Origin: Entamoeba histolytica HM-1:IMSS | Taxonomy: Eukaryota > Evosea > Mastigamoebida > Endamoebidae | NCBI RefSeq assembly: GCF_000208925.1 | Contig: NW_001915213.1 | Coordinates: 1 to 14,405 of the forward strand | Direction: 5' to 3' | Length of the DNA stretch: 14,405 nucleotides | In this document: in pieces, positions 1 through 9,516 of the stretch | Layout of the letters: the number at the start of each line of letters is the position of its first letter | How positions within the stretch are numbered: position 1 is the first letter of the stretch | Made by a program: the position numbers and the translations under genes | Notes under the pieces: model-generated | Told to the model about the DNA's origin: nothing | Seen by the model: only the letters and a program-made list of their open reading frames with translations | The model's database searches: none

Positions 1-1735
1 TAAATATGTTAAAGCAACCTAAAAAGATGTAGTACTAAGTTAGAATGAGAAATTTATTCACTTTAACTATCAAATACCTCACATAATTCTTTTTTATTTT
101 CCTAAATTATTACAAAATTTCAAACAAATCATTTCTATTCATTTCTTTCAAATAAGTAACTCTCATAATAACTATAAAATTTTTTAAAAACAAAGTCACT
201 ATCCAATATTAATTAAAATATTCAAGGCAACAATATTACTAAATAGTCATTGATTAATATTCAATCGTTAAAAAAAAGTTATAAAATTAGCTGAAACAAA
301 ACATTAAGATATAACAAAAAATAAAACACATAAATATTTTTATTATTTTGTTTTAAAAGATGTATTATATGAACAAAGTACCTTTTTTTTTCTTACACAA
401 TGATAGATAAATTAATACACAACAAGAAAATGTTCAATCTAAATTAAAAATAATACACATTATTATAAAAACTCTCTAAAAATACTTAAAGAAGGATTTT
501 ATTAAAAAAAACATCTTCTATATTAAGACTGAGAAGGTTGAATGTAAAGATAAAAATATTTTAAAGTTATGAAAAGATTTAGAATATTTCTACTTATTTA
601 AAAAATTTCAATATTACTCATTAAATTTCAATTTAGAGGATTTGTTAAAATGATAAAAACTGAAAATAGAATAAATTTATAATAAGTAAAAAAATCTATC
701 TAGAACAATAAAATAAATTATAACTAATAATTATAAAAAATTTAATATATAAGTTTATTAATATTTTTTATAAGAATTATAAAACGTTGAACTTTGAGTT
801 TGGTATTATTTAGCTGTATTAATTGGAGAAGAATTTCTTTGTTAGATTGAACCAATATAATTTTTATAACCTCTTTTTAAATTTCTTTCAAATTATACTT
901 ATTCTTCTTACAAAACAACTTATACATATTGATAAATTATTAAACTTTAGAATAATTAATGTTTTGTAGATATAAATTAAGACAATCTCCAGTAAATTAT
1001 CTTCAAAAGAAAAAAAAATTAAACAAAACAACTGAAGATACAAGAAATAAGAATAAAAATAAATTGAAAACTAATATGAGTAGAGTCATAAACCATTTAT
1101 AAATAACTTTAATTAAATAGATGTATAAATGTGTTATATAAATAAAAAAATAAGTATTAAAATACAAAAGTCAATGTAATACAAAGTAGTTGTCATCTGT
1201 TTAATGAATTAGAAAATTTAATTCATTCAAAAATAATTGTTCATAGAAAGTAATAAAAGATAGTAATAATTATATAGAAGTATAACAGAAAATGTTCAAA
1301 ATGACACACAACAAGTTATGAATAATATTACTCATGCTTTTTTTCAAGACAATGTATTCAATAAATTTACCAAATCACTTTAAATAAAGTAAATTACAAG
1401 ATATTTCACCATATAAAGTAATAATCAATATAAATGAATGAAATTAATACAAACGAAGAATAATAAGAAAATAAAAAACCTTAAACAGTAATTATAAGTT
1501 ATTTTCTCAATTAATTATTATAAACAAATATCCTAAAGAACATTTTATAAGAACAAAGAATGAAATAATACTATTCAGTTCTTATTTTTGATGATTTACA
1601 AATAATAAACAATGTTCAGAAATAGAAGGAAGAACAAAAAGAAATTCTTCTTTTAAATTATTTTTATTACTTAGTATAAGAATAATTAATAAACAACAAT
1701 TACATAAAAAACGATTAAAGTTAAATTCAAAACAA
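1..1735. other. AT-rich stretch, no supportable gene
   Basis: No long open frame occurs on either strand. The plus strand is A-rich, with many homopolymer runs. A few unbroken plus-strand runs exist, for example about 480-545 and about 824-968, but they are bounded by stops at roughly the density expected for DNA this AT-rich, and the neighbouring frames look equally protein-like. I saw no RNA gene or repeat array. The 3' end of the phosphatase gene probably lies near 1680-1735, where TAATT-type motifs (seen on the minus strand) could serve as polyadenylation signals. Confidence 0.5.
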
Positions 1736-3006
1736 TCAGCAGCTCACATTTGAACCAATTATTTTTTCAAATAATGAAGTTTCACCAAAATTTAAAATGT
1801 ATTCTTTAACAACAAATCCCTTTGTAACAGTCTTAAAAGTCTTTGTAATAAAAGAATCATCGCTAATTTGAATATATCCACCAACATTACAACATTCACC
1901 CATATAATTTGGAGCACTAAATACAGTACAAAGTAAAGGTGTTTCTTCTACTAAATAGTACATACATTGATAACCAGAATTAACATATTGATGACCACGA
2001 ATTATGGTTGTAATATTATTTTTTTCATTAAATTGTTTTAAAGCAGAATAACCAATTTTATGTCCATACCTTCTAACCCAATTAGGAACAAAAGTGGTTT
2101 CAAACCAAGGCACTACTCTGTTTATTGCTTGCTCATTGAAATACATTTTTAATGACTGTTTAATAAATGGGAAATGATTACTTTGACATGAACTTAAATG
2201 AGAAGTAATTGATGTATCACCTATACTAACAGAAAATATTTCATCTTCATTTAAAGGGTCAGACCATAATAAGTCTTCTAATGGTGAATCACGTGTTGGT
2301 TCACAAAATCTATTTAATTTATTAATATCATCTATTGTTGCTAATCTATCAGAAATACCTCCATGCACACAAAAATAGCGAGAATGTAATGTAGAAACTA
2401 AACAACATAATGGAAGACATTGAAATGTATAAATAAAAGAATTATAAACGTCCTCGTTGTATTTCATTAAACATTCATTCTTAAATTGGTTTTGAGTTGT
2501 TACAGAACGAGTTTCATGATTTCCACGTAAAATAATGAACCTTTAAAAGTTATTAACCAATAACAAGAATTATATGTTTAAAATGAAATAACAAACTGAC
2601 TTGGAAACACTACCTTTAATGAACATAATAACAAAAATAATTCTACCCCATAATCTCCTCGATCTACATAATCTCCTAAACAAACATAACGTCCAGATGA
2701 AACTGTTGAAAAAAAGTTTAAAAGATCATAAAATTGCCCATGTGTATCACCAATAATAGTACATGGTGAATTTATTTCAACAACGTTTGGTTCTTGTTTA
2801 AATACTTGGCTTGCTCTTTGTAAAATATATGTCACAGCCTCTGTTGTAAATTTACCACCAAAAGAGAGGTGTTGAATAATGACTTGAATATCTAACACAT
2901 CATTAATAACAATATCTTTTAATCCAAGTATGCTAGGAAATGAGAAAGGTATTTGAGAAATCAATAAATTGATTTCATTACACTGTTGGTGAACTGCAAA
3001 AGACAT
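1736..3006 (-). CDS. PPP-family Ser/Thr protein phosphatase, calcineurin A-like, two exons
   Basis: This is a metal-dependent serine/threonine phosphatase catalytic subunit, probably cytosolic. Exon 1 runs 3006-2597 and exon 2 runs 2540-1736; joined they give 404 residues. All PPP signature motifs are present: GDTHG (86-90), GDYVDRG (111-117), RGNHE (142-146, restored exactly by splicing), HGG (196-198), LLWSDPL (about 227-233), RGH (318-320) and SAPNY (345-349). The stretches around FxxECxxKY, CLPL and RFCEP...LLWSDPL resemble calcineurin A more than PP1 or PP2A. The fold carries an extra segment of about 60 residues (roughly 234-293) between WSDPL and the RRYGH-like segment. Only about 55 residues follow SAPNY, so no full calcineurin-B-binding helix or autoinhibitory tail is evident. 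The start is firm: an in-frame TAG lies at 3013-3015, two codons upstream. No signal peptide or membrane segment is seen. It is divergent from the sulfatase gene. PPP membership is near certain; the subfamily is less so. Confidence 0.93.
2541..2596 (-). other. Spliceosomal intron of the phosphatase gene (56 nt)
   Basis: On the minus strand the intron begins GTTTGT, the donor known from Entamoeba introns, and ends TTTTAAAG before an exon that starts G-TTC. Removing it joins CA|G and reads FIILRGNHE in frame across the junction, which is the essential PPP metal-binding motif. Exon 1 contributes 410 nt and exon 2 contributes 805 nt, together a multiple of three. Reading through the intron instead hits a stop after QFVISF and loses the RGN part of the motif. 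Confidence 0.9.
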
Positions 3007-3044
3007 ATATCTCTAAATCAATCAGAAAGGGTTTATTAATTGTA

Positions 3045-3053
3045 CTATTTATA
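3045..3053 (-). promoter_or_regulatory. TATA-like element of the phosphatase gene
   Basis: The minus strand reads TATAAATAG about 40-47 nt upstream of the phosphatase ATG. Entamoeba core promoters carry a TATA-like box about 30 nt before a transcription start that lies close to the ATG, so the position fits. The sequence is only a loose match to the published GTATTTAAA type, and AT-rich DNA gives such matches by chance. Confidence 0.3.
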
Positions 3054-3299
3054 TTTTTGTAATAAAGGAAAATAAGAAATAGTTCTTTTTTATTTATTTT
3101 TTTACTATTTTTTAACATTAGACACATAATAGACAAATTCTTCTCTTATAAAAATATTTCTTTTTTTAACTTTCTTCAGAAAATATTTATTAAAAAAATG
3201 TAAAAACTATAATAAATAATAAATTTATTTATTTAAAACTATATTTATTAGAAAGTTGTTAGAAATACAAAAACTAAATTGAAAGTCAATGATGACAAT

Positions 3300-3972
3300 A
3301 TTCTGAACTAATGATTCATCCCCATTACAACCACTCTTAAGGAATGACGAGAAATGATATTCCTCTCAATACATTTTCAGTCCCACTATCTTTAAATGAA
3401 TTTAAACATATAAAGATTTCAACTATCTTCACTATCAAATCTCATTCCACTTATTTTACCATTTATTTGTAATGAAAATATAAATATTCGTTTATCAAAT
3501 ATATATTTCTTATTTGTATTATTAATCTCTGCATACATCCAAATGTATTTCATTGTTCATCCTCTATAATGAAAAAGAAATAACTTTTATTAAATATTAT
3601 TTATTCAAACATAGAGTTATTAGTATTTCAACCCGACTATCAAATAATACATTTCCTAATTGTGAAAGAATAATTTTATCCTTTTCTTTCTTTTTACTTG
3701 TTGATTAAGTTTAGTATGAATTTCAAATAGGAATTATTTTTTTTCAATAAGTACATTTTTTTTTGGTTCAAGTTCATTTAATCCTTTTACTTTTTCATTC
3801 TGAGTTTAATGAAAATTGATATAAACAAATATTTCGGGATTATTTTATATAATCATATACTTTTCATAATAACCGATATTACTTTTTAGGTTTTTTTCCG
3901 AAAAGTTAAACCGAATTTTTATTGAGATTGTTTAACTAATTATCACATCTTTGACTTTTATTTTTTTTTCAT
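3300..3972 (-). pseudogene. Decayed TLDc-domain gene (relic)
   Basis: Reading the minus strand with frame changes gives a coherent but broken protein. The N-terminal part (about 3972-3670) is Lys/Glu-rich and coiled-coil-like, with in-frame TAA stops at 3845-3847, 3806-3808 and 3734-3736. After a frame change it gives GNVLFDSRVEILITLCLNK, which resembles the start of a TLDc domain (VxFDS). Near 3555 one frame gives NTFG and the next frame continues with MYAEINNTNKKYIFDKR and FSLQINGKISGMRFDSED, until a TGA at 3419-3421. Then come NSFKDSGTENVLRGISF in one frame and LRVVVMGMN in another, matching the TLDc C-terminal pattern (GxENxL...rIIVIQM). The order of these blocks is the order in TLDc domains, which I recall as expanded in Entamoeba. 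The assignment is from pattern memory, without a profile search. At least three frameshifts and four stops make a functional product very unlikely. The ATG at 3972 is only a possible original start. Confidence 0.6.
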
Positions 3973-4540
3973 TTGGTTTAATTTATTTTCAAAAGATTTT
4001 GTTAATAACATTATTTTAATATTTTTTCTTTTATTGAATATGATTTAGGTTGAAAACAATTATATTTAATATCATTTACATTTCATTTTAAAATAATATT
4101 ATTTGTACATCAAAACACATCATTAACTCATTGAAATCATTTTCTTTCATTTTCTATTATTTGAGTATTTGTGTTTATCATTTTTGTTCATTGAAAATAA
4201 CAGCCAAAATTTAAAAGTATAACCTAATCCTAATTGATGTTTTAATTTAGTTGAATATTTTTATCAATGATGATTAAAATTATAAAGTCATTTTGTTAAT
4301 AACAAAAAAAAATAAATCAAAGATTTGAAATTAAAACAAAAAAATTTATTTTTTTGTTACTGAAATTAATGTTTTACATAAAATGAACATTTAAATAAAA
4401 TTGATATTTCTTGAAACTGTCTTTTAAAAAAGTTTATGAATCATTTAAAAGATTCATTTTGTGAACCTTTAGAAGATTATCCTTTATAGTTACGAAATAT
4501 CAAAATGATATAAAAAGGAATAATACAAGATCTTGATTCA
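3973..4540. other. Upstream intergenic DNA of the sulfatase gene
   Basis: AT-rich, with T-runs. No intact gene is present. A minus-strand segment near 4080-4200 could be an extension of the TLDc relic, but its stops are too frequent to support that. The last 80 bases hold the presumed sulfatase promoter, listed separately. Confidence 0.4.
4463..4540 (+). promoter_or_regulatory. Presumed core promoter of the alkyl sulfatase gene
   Basis: Three parts resemble the tripartite Entamoeba core promoter. A GAAC element (TGAACC) has its GAAC at 4463-4466. A TATA-like GATATAAAAAGG lies at 4507-4518, 23-34 nt before the ATG. An initiator-like GATTCA at 4535-4540 directly abuts the ATG, close to the known AAAAATTCA type. 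The spacing agrees with the very short 5' leaders of Entamoeba mRNAs. None of the three is an exact consensus match. Confidence 0.45.
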
Positions 4541-6406
4541 ATGGCTTGTCAATTTGTTAAAGAAGAGTTTCAAAGAATAAAGAACTTCTTGAATTTTGAT
4601 GATAAACAAGACTATGAAGATGCTCATAGAGGTTTCATTGCTGATATTCCAGATGGAATAATCAAATCAGAGGATGGTTCTATTGTCTATAGTATCAATG
4701 AAACAAACTTTTTAGAAGATGAATGTCCAGAAACAGTTAACCCAAGTCTTTGGAGACAATGTCAGTTAAATAGGGTTCATGGTTTATTTGAAGTTGTTAA
4801 AGGAAAAATATATCAATTCAGAGGATATGATATTGCTAATATGACTTTTATTAAAGGAGAAAAAGGATGGATTGTGATTGATACATTATGTAGTGTTCCG
4901 GGATGTAAAGCTGGTTTAGAGTTATTCAGGTCTCATATTGACAATCTACCTATCACAGCTGTCATTATCACTCATTCACATGGAGATCATTGTGGTGGAC
5001 TAGAAGCTGTATTAGAAGAAAATACTATTGTCTATTGGCCAATGAATCTTAGAGAAGAATTTGTAAGTGAGAAAATGCTTGCAGGAGTTGCTATGGATAG
5101 GAGATGTGTTTATATGTTTGGGCAGAACTTACCTCAGAGTAAAGAAGGATTTATTGGTTGTGGTCTTGGTCAAGCAGGATGTCAAGGGTCAAAAAGTCAT
5201 TTAAACTGTAAAGAAATTATTGAAATTCATGAAAACAAAACTTATACAATTGATGGAGTTATTGTTGACTTTATCTTTACCCCAGGAGCAGAAGCACCAA
5301 CAGAGATGATGATGTATTTCCCTCAATTAAAAGCTCTTTGTACGGCTGAGGAAATTAATAGACTAATGCATAATTTATACACCCCAAGAGGAGCTAAAGT
5401 ACGTAATGGTAAATTATGGGCTGGGTATATAGATTATATAATTATGAAATATGGAGATGATATAGAAGTATCATTTGGAACTCATAACTGGCCGACATGG
5501 GGAAATAAAAAAATAATTGAATATTATGAGAAACAAAGAGATATGTATAAATATCTTCATGACCAAACATTAAGAAATGCTAACTTAGGTTATACTCCTA
5601 ATGAATTACCAGAACATGTTAAATTACCAGAGTCATTATCAAAAGTGTTTTATAATAGAGAATATTATGGAACTGTTAGTCATAATATTAAAGCACAGTA
5701 CCAATTTTATCTTGGATGGTATGATGGAAATCCTGCTCATCTTAATGAATTAACACCAACAGAGCAAGGGAAAAAATATGTAGAGGTTATTGGAGGAGAA
5801 ACAAGATGTATTGAATTAGCTCAACAGGCATTTGAAAAGGGAGAGTTTCAATGGGCAATAACATTGTTAAATCATTTAATATTTGCTAACCCAAAAAATA
5901 CTAAAGCAAGAGAATTAGCTGCTAACGTATATACTCAATTAGGATATTTACAAGAAAGTGCAGTTTGGAGAAATGAATATTTAACAGCAGCAATGGAATT
6001 ACGTTCAAGTGAAATGAAGAATACAATTTCTATGCCACCAGGAAATGACATCAAACATATTAAAGAAAGTAGTCTAAATGATATTTTTGATGTGTTTAGC
6101 GTTAATGTTGATCCAAATAAAATTGATGGATTAAATGAAGTCATCAATATCGTATGTAAAGAATCCAATGAAGCAATAAGTGTTGTAGTAAAAAATAATG
6201 TAATAAATGTAAGACAAGTAATTTCTAAAAATCCAACAATAACAGTTATATCTACAAAACAAAATTTATTAAATCTTTATTCAAAAAAATTAACACAACA
6301 AGAATTTTCCAAAAATATAGAATTTAACGGAAAATTAGAAGGATTTTACAAACTTCTTGAATCAATTACAATTCCATCTCCAATATTTGAAATTATTGAG
6401 CCATAA
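4541..6406 (+). CDS. Alkyl sulfatase, metallo-beta-lactamase superfamily (SdsA1/BDS1 type)
   Basis: The predicted enzyme hydrolyses alkyl sulfate esters to an alcohol and sulfate, using a two-zinc centre. The 621 residues show the family's domain order. The metallo-beta-lactamase core (about 80-320) holds the zinc motif THSHGDH (144-150). The remaining ligands are probably E251 in TPGAEAP, E270 in CTAEE and H315 in GTHNWPTWG; their spacings (19 and 45) equal those I recall for Pseudomonas SdsA1. The dimerisation region (about 330-480) includes the family hallmark YYGTVSHN (376-383) and YLGWYDGNPAHL (390-401). An SCP2-like C-terminal domain (about 510-615) would bind the alkyl chain. Unlike secreted bacterial SdsA1, there is no signal peptide, so a cytosolic location is likely. 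The start is firm: an in-frame TAA lies at 4511-4513 with no other ATG between, and the presumed promoter abuts this ATG. No intron is needed. The patchy eukaryotic occurrence of the family suggests acquisition from bacteria (inference). Confidence 0.93.
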   Translation: MACQFVKEEFQRIKNFLNFDDKQDYEDAHRGFIADIPDGIIKSEDGSIVYSINETNFLEDECPETVNPSLWRQCQLNRVHGLFEVVKGKIYQFRGYDIANMTFIKGEKGWIVIDTLCSVPGCKAGLELFRSHIDNLPITAVIITHSHGDHCGGLEAVLEENTIVYWPMNLREEFVSEKMLAGVAMDRRCVYMFGQNLPQSKEGFIGCGLGQAGCQGSKSHLNCKEIIEIHENKTYTIDGVIVDFIFTPGAEAPTEMMMYFPQLKALCTAEEINRLMHNLYTPRGAKVRNGKLWAGYIDYIIMKYGDDIEVSFGTHNWPTWGNKKIIEYYEKQRDMYKYLHDQTLRNANLGYTPNELPEHVKLPESLSKVFYNREYYGTVSHNIKAQYQFYLGWYDGNPAHLNELTPTEQGKKYVEVIGGETRCIELAQQAFEKGEFQWAITLLNHLIFANPKNTKARELAANVYTQLGYLQESAVWRNEYLTAAMELRSSEMKNTISMPPGNDIKHIKESSLNDIFDVFSVNVDPNKIDGLNEVINIVCKESNEAISVVVKNNVINVRQVISKNPTITVISTKQNLLNLYSKKLTQQEFSKNIEFNGKLEGFYKLLESITIPSPIFEIIEP

Positions 6407-6414
6407 TTTTAATT
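6404..6414 (+). terminator. Possible polyadenylation signal overlapping the sulfatase stop
   Basis: The stop codon lies within TAATTTTAATT, followed within 20-50 nt by T-rich stretches. Entamoeba 3' ends are known for a UA(A/U)UU motif shortly after the stop and a nearby U-tract, so this fits. In AT-rich DNA the motif is weak evidence. The rest of the gap up to 6666 holds nothing recognisable. Confidence 0.3.
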
Positions 6415-6666
6415 AGACTAATGGAATAATATATTAATTATTGAATTATTCTTTTTATTAAAATTTGTTTTCAGCCAAAAAAAAGGTCAATTAATAGATA
6501 TATCCATTATTTGATATTATGAATATTGAGAAGTAATTATTTCTTTTTTTCATTGTATTTTTATTTATAACTTATATTTATTCGATGTTATGTGAAAATT
6601 AGTCGAGTCTTTTATTATAATATTAGAAATGGTTTTGTAAAACATCAATTCTTTCATATTTTTTGT

Positions 6667-6687
6667 TTATTATTATTATTATTATTT
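6667..6687 (-). repeat. (TAA)n tail at the LINE 3' end
   Basis: The plus strand reads TTTATTATTATTATTATTATT, which is a TAA/AAT run on the element's sense strand, directly beyond the last recognisable ORF2 codons. Simple-repeat tails are usual at non-LTR retrotransposon 3' ends, so it is taken as the tail. It could also be an ordinary microsatellite. Confidence 0.5.
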
Positions 6688-6729
6688 TAAATGTATTATT
6701 GTGAATGTCTATGTGTATTTTCAGTGATT

Positions 6730-9516
6730 TTAATTATTTTCATATATTCTTTGTGCATTATTTATTGTTATTATTATATTACAAATACAATTTCTACATC
6801 TTTCATTTCTCTATTTTCTCTTGTAATTCTTTGTATTTATTTATTTTGTGAATATAATTTAATTCTAAATTATTATCTTGACATATAACAACATCTATAA
6901 TATATCCTTTCTTTTCTGTAATATTTTGATAATATATATCTGGTCTTCTAGCATGGAAATGAATTGTCACTAAAAAATAAATCTTTAGTGCAAGTTATTA
7001 CCATTTCATCATTATTAATACATTTTGGAGGATTATTAAAATCAATTGCATCAAATTCATTAAAATGGGTAATTAATATATGTTTAAATATTTGTTTATA
7101 AACATAATCATGTTTTAATATTTGATTCTTTTTCATTACAAGACATCATAACAGTATATGACTAATAGATGCAATTGTGTTATGACAATGTTTACAATAT
7201 TTTAAATCATCATTTTTGAGTATTTTTGATTTAATATTTCCAGTCATACTTACAAATTCTTGCATCTTTACTATTTGGAGGAATGCATTTCTTTTTATAT
7301 TTAATGACTTCCATGTGGTTATTGTTAATTTCTTATCATTGAAAGTGCCATTTGCACATCTTATATATTCACCACATTTCTTTTCTTTCCATTCATTTAA
7401 ATATCTATCATTTAATTCATTAATTACCCATTCAAATACTTTTTTACATCATGTTTTCTTTCATTTAATTCTATTAGTTCAATTAATTCATTAAAATTAA
7501 TTTTCTTACCAAATGCTTTCTTCATTCTTTTAATTATTCCATTTGGATTTTCTTTTATTGATTCTATCATTTCTCCTATTTCTGTGTTTAATAATTATAT
7601 TTTAAATATATTCTTATTAATTCTTTACCACATTCATCTCTTGCTGACATTAATCCTAATCCCATTTCATTTATTTTAACATATAATCTACTTTTTGGGA
7701 TATTTCTACTGTATAATTGGAGTTGTATCAATGATTTTCTTATCTGTTTATCTATCTTCTCCAATTCTCCTAACTTCCATTTGACAATACAAAATCCATA
7801 TCTTAATTTTGAGATTATATCTCTATTAATCTTTCTTATTGTATTGAGGCTGCTATATTTCATAGTATTTAATGATGATAATAGAAGATACATCATTTAA
7901 TATTCTTGTACAATATTTATTGATGTTTATTTTATCTTATATTTCAATACCAAGATATTTATAAGGATTATCATTAGTTATTCTTGGTAGTTCAGATAAT
8001 TCACCATTTATTTGACTATTAATATTAGTCATTATCCCACTCTTTTCTACATTAATTTTTAATCCTATTGCATTAAATATTTCTTTAGTTAATTTGTGTG
8101 CTTTTTCCATTTCATCGAGACTATTAGTCATTATCTTTAAATCATCCATATACAATATGTGATTTAACTGGACTTGTTTTTCTTCTCAATTCATTTTGAT
8201 ATTTAATTTGGTTATTTGTTTATCTAATTGTTTAGATAATATATCAATAGATAATACAAATAAAAGTGGAGATAAACTATCACCTTGTATTATTCCTCTT
8301 TCTACATTAATTATACCCACACTTTCTTGACTATAATATAAATTAAGATGTGTATTATTTAATATATATAATATACTATTAATTACTGCTAGTGGGATAT
8401 TAAAATATATTAAGCATTGTTTAATCTATTGATGATTAATACTATCATATGCTTTGGAGACGTCATAATATGTTTCTACCCACTTCCATTTATTCTTTAA
8501 TAATAATTGTTGGATTATAGTGTTATATAATAATCATTCTTTTGATGATATGTGTATTTCTTACGTCCAATTTGATTTAATGATAGTTGTTTTTCAATTG
8601 GATTTAGCATCAGCTGGCTTTCTATTTTCATTTTTAATATTGATGTATACACTTTTAACAGACAATTTAAGCACGTTATTGGTCTGTAATTCTGTGTGTC
8701 TAATTTATCTCCTTTTTTATATATTAATATTGTTCTTCCTTGAATGAAATGAATATGTATTTCATTAGGATTGTTTAACCATTCATTAAATAATTTTAAT
8801 AAATATTTCTTTGGTTGTTCTAAATATTTAATCAAAAATCATTGTATTTTATCAACTCCCGGTGCCTTCCAGTTAGCAGTAAATTTAATAGCACAGTCTA
8901 ATTCATTGGGAGTGATTATAGCCATTCTATTATTAATTCTGTTTTCTATTAATATTTCATATAAATTAATATTCAGGAAATCTATATTAGTGTTAGTTTC
9001 ATAGATTCCTTTCCAGAAATTAATAGTGGAGATATTATCTGGATATTCATCTTCTTTAGATTTATTTAGATGTTGCCTTTTTCCATATTTCATCATTTTA
9101 TAATTCCATCTTATTCTTTTCAAATTATTCTTTCTTGCTTCTATTTCTATTATTTTCATCTTTCGGAGGTATTTATAATAGTTTATTTGCTCATTTGTTT
9201 TTATTTTAATATGATATATATCATTTTTCTTAATATGTAATATTCTTTTTAATTTCATATATTGTTTATTATGGAGTAAATCTCTTAATCCACATATTTT
9301 TGATTGTATTATTCTTTCTATACTTTTCTTTCAACTTCTTTCTTGTTTATTTTTATTAATGATGTTAATAGTGGAAGCTACAGATTTAATATAGTGGTAA
9401 TATTCATCTAATGTATTTATTATTATTTCATTTTTATTAATAATATTAATTATTTGATGTACTTTCTTCTTATTGTAATAATAATTAATAAATTGTACTT
9501 CTTCTTGTTCTTTCTT
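6730..9516 (-). pseudogene. LINE ORF2 relic: reverse transcriptase plus restriction-like endonuclease
   Basis: The frame from 9516 to about 8540 is continuous except for TGA at 9331-9333 and 8839-8841. It includes NWKAPGVDKIQ and GRTILIYKKGD...NYRPIT, the early RT motifs. After a frameshift near 8515-8545 come the catalytic block YYDVSKAYDSI (about 8440-8475), TAG at 8426-8428, IIQGDSLSP (about 8265-8295), TGA at 8186-8188 and the active-site YMDD at 8141-8152. A TAA follows KYLGIEI at 7937-7939. After further frameshifts (about 7890, 7590 and 7445) a zinc finger C-x2-C-x8-H-x4-C appears near 7143-7195 with a TGA at 7146-7148 inside it. After another shift near 6975 the endonuclease motif PD-x14-D follows, with Asp codons at 6938-6940 and 6893-6895. 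All catalytic residues seen are still encoded, but in several frames. The end near 6730 is approximate. No ATG is visible at the expected ORF2 start. Confidence 0.85.

Noticed and set aside
780..1600. Reassigned genetic code (TAA/TAG as Gln), because the left region reads smoothly in one frame if stops are ignored
   Set aside because: The stop density is about that of random AT-rich DNA, other frames read just as well, and the intact sulfatase and phosphatase genes have no internal TAA or TAG.
5935..6168. Minus-strand 77-codon frame
   Set aside because: It lies wholly inside the alkyl sulfatase gene in antisense and has no motif.
6691..6888. Plus-strand 65-codon hydrophobic frame after the LINE tail
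   Set aside because: It overlaps the LINE endonuclease end (PD-x14-D) on the minus strand and is a low-complexity T-rich shadow.
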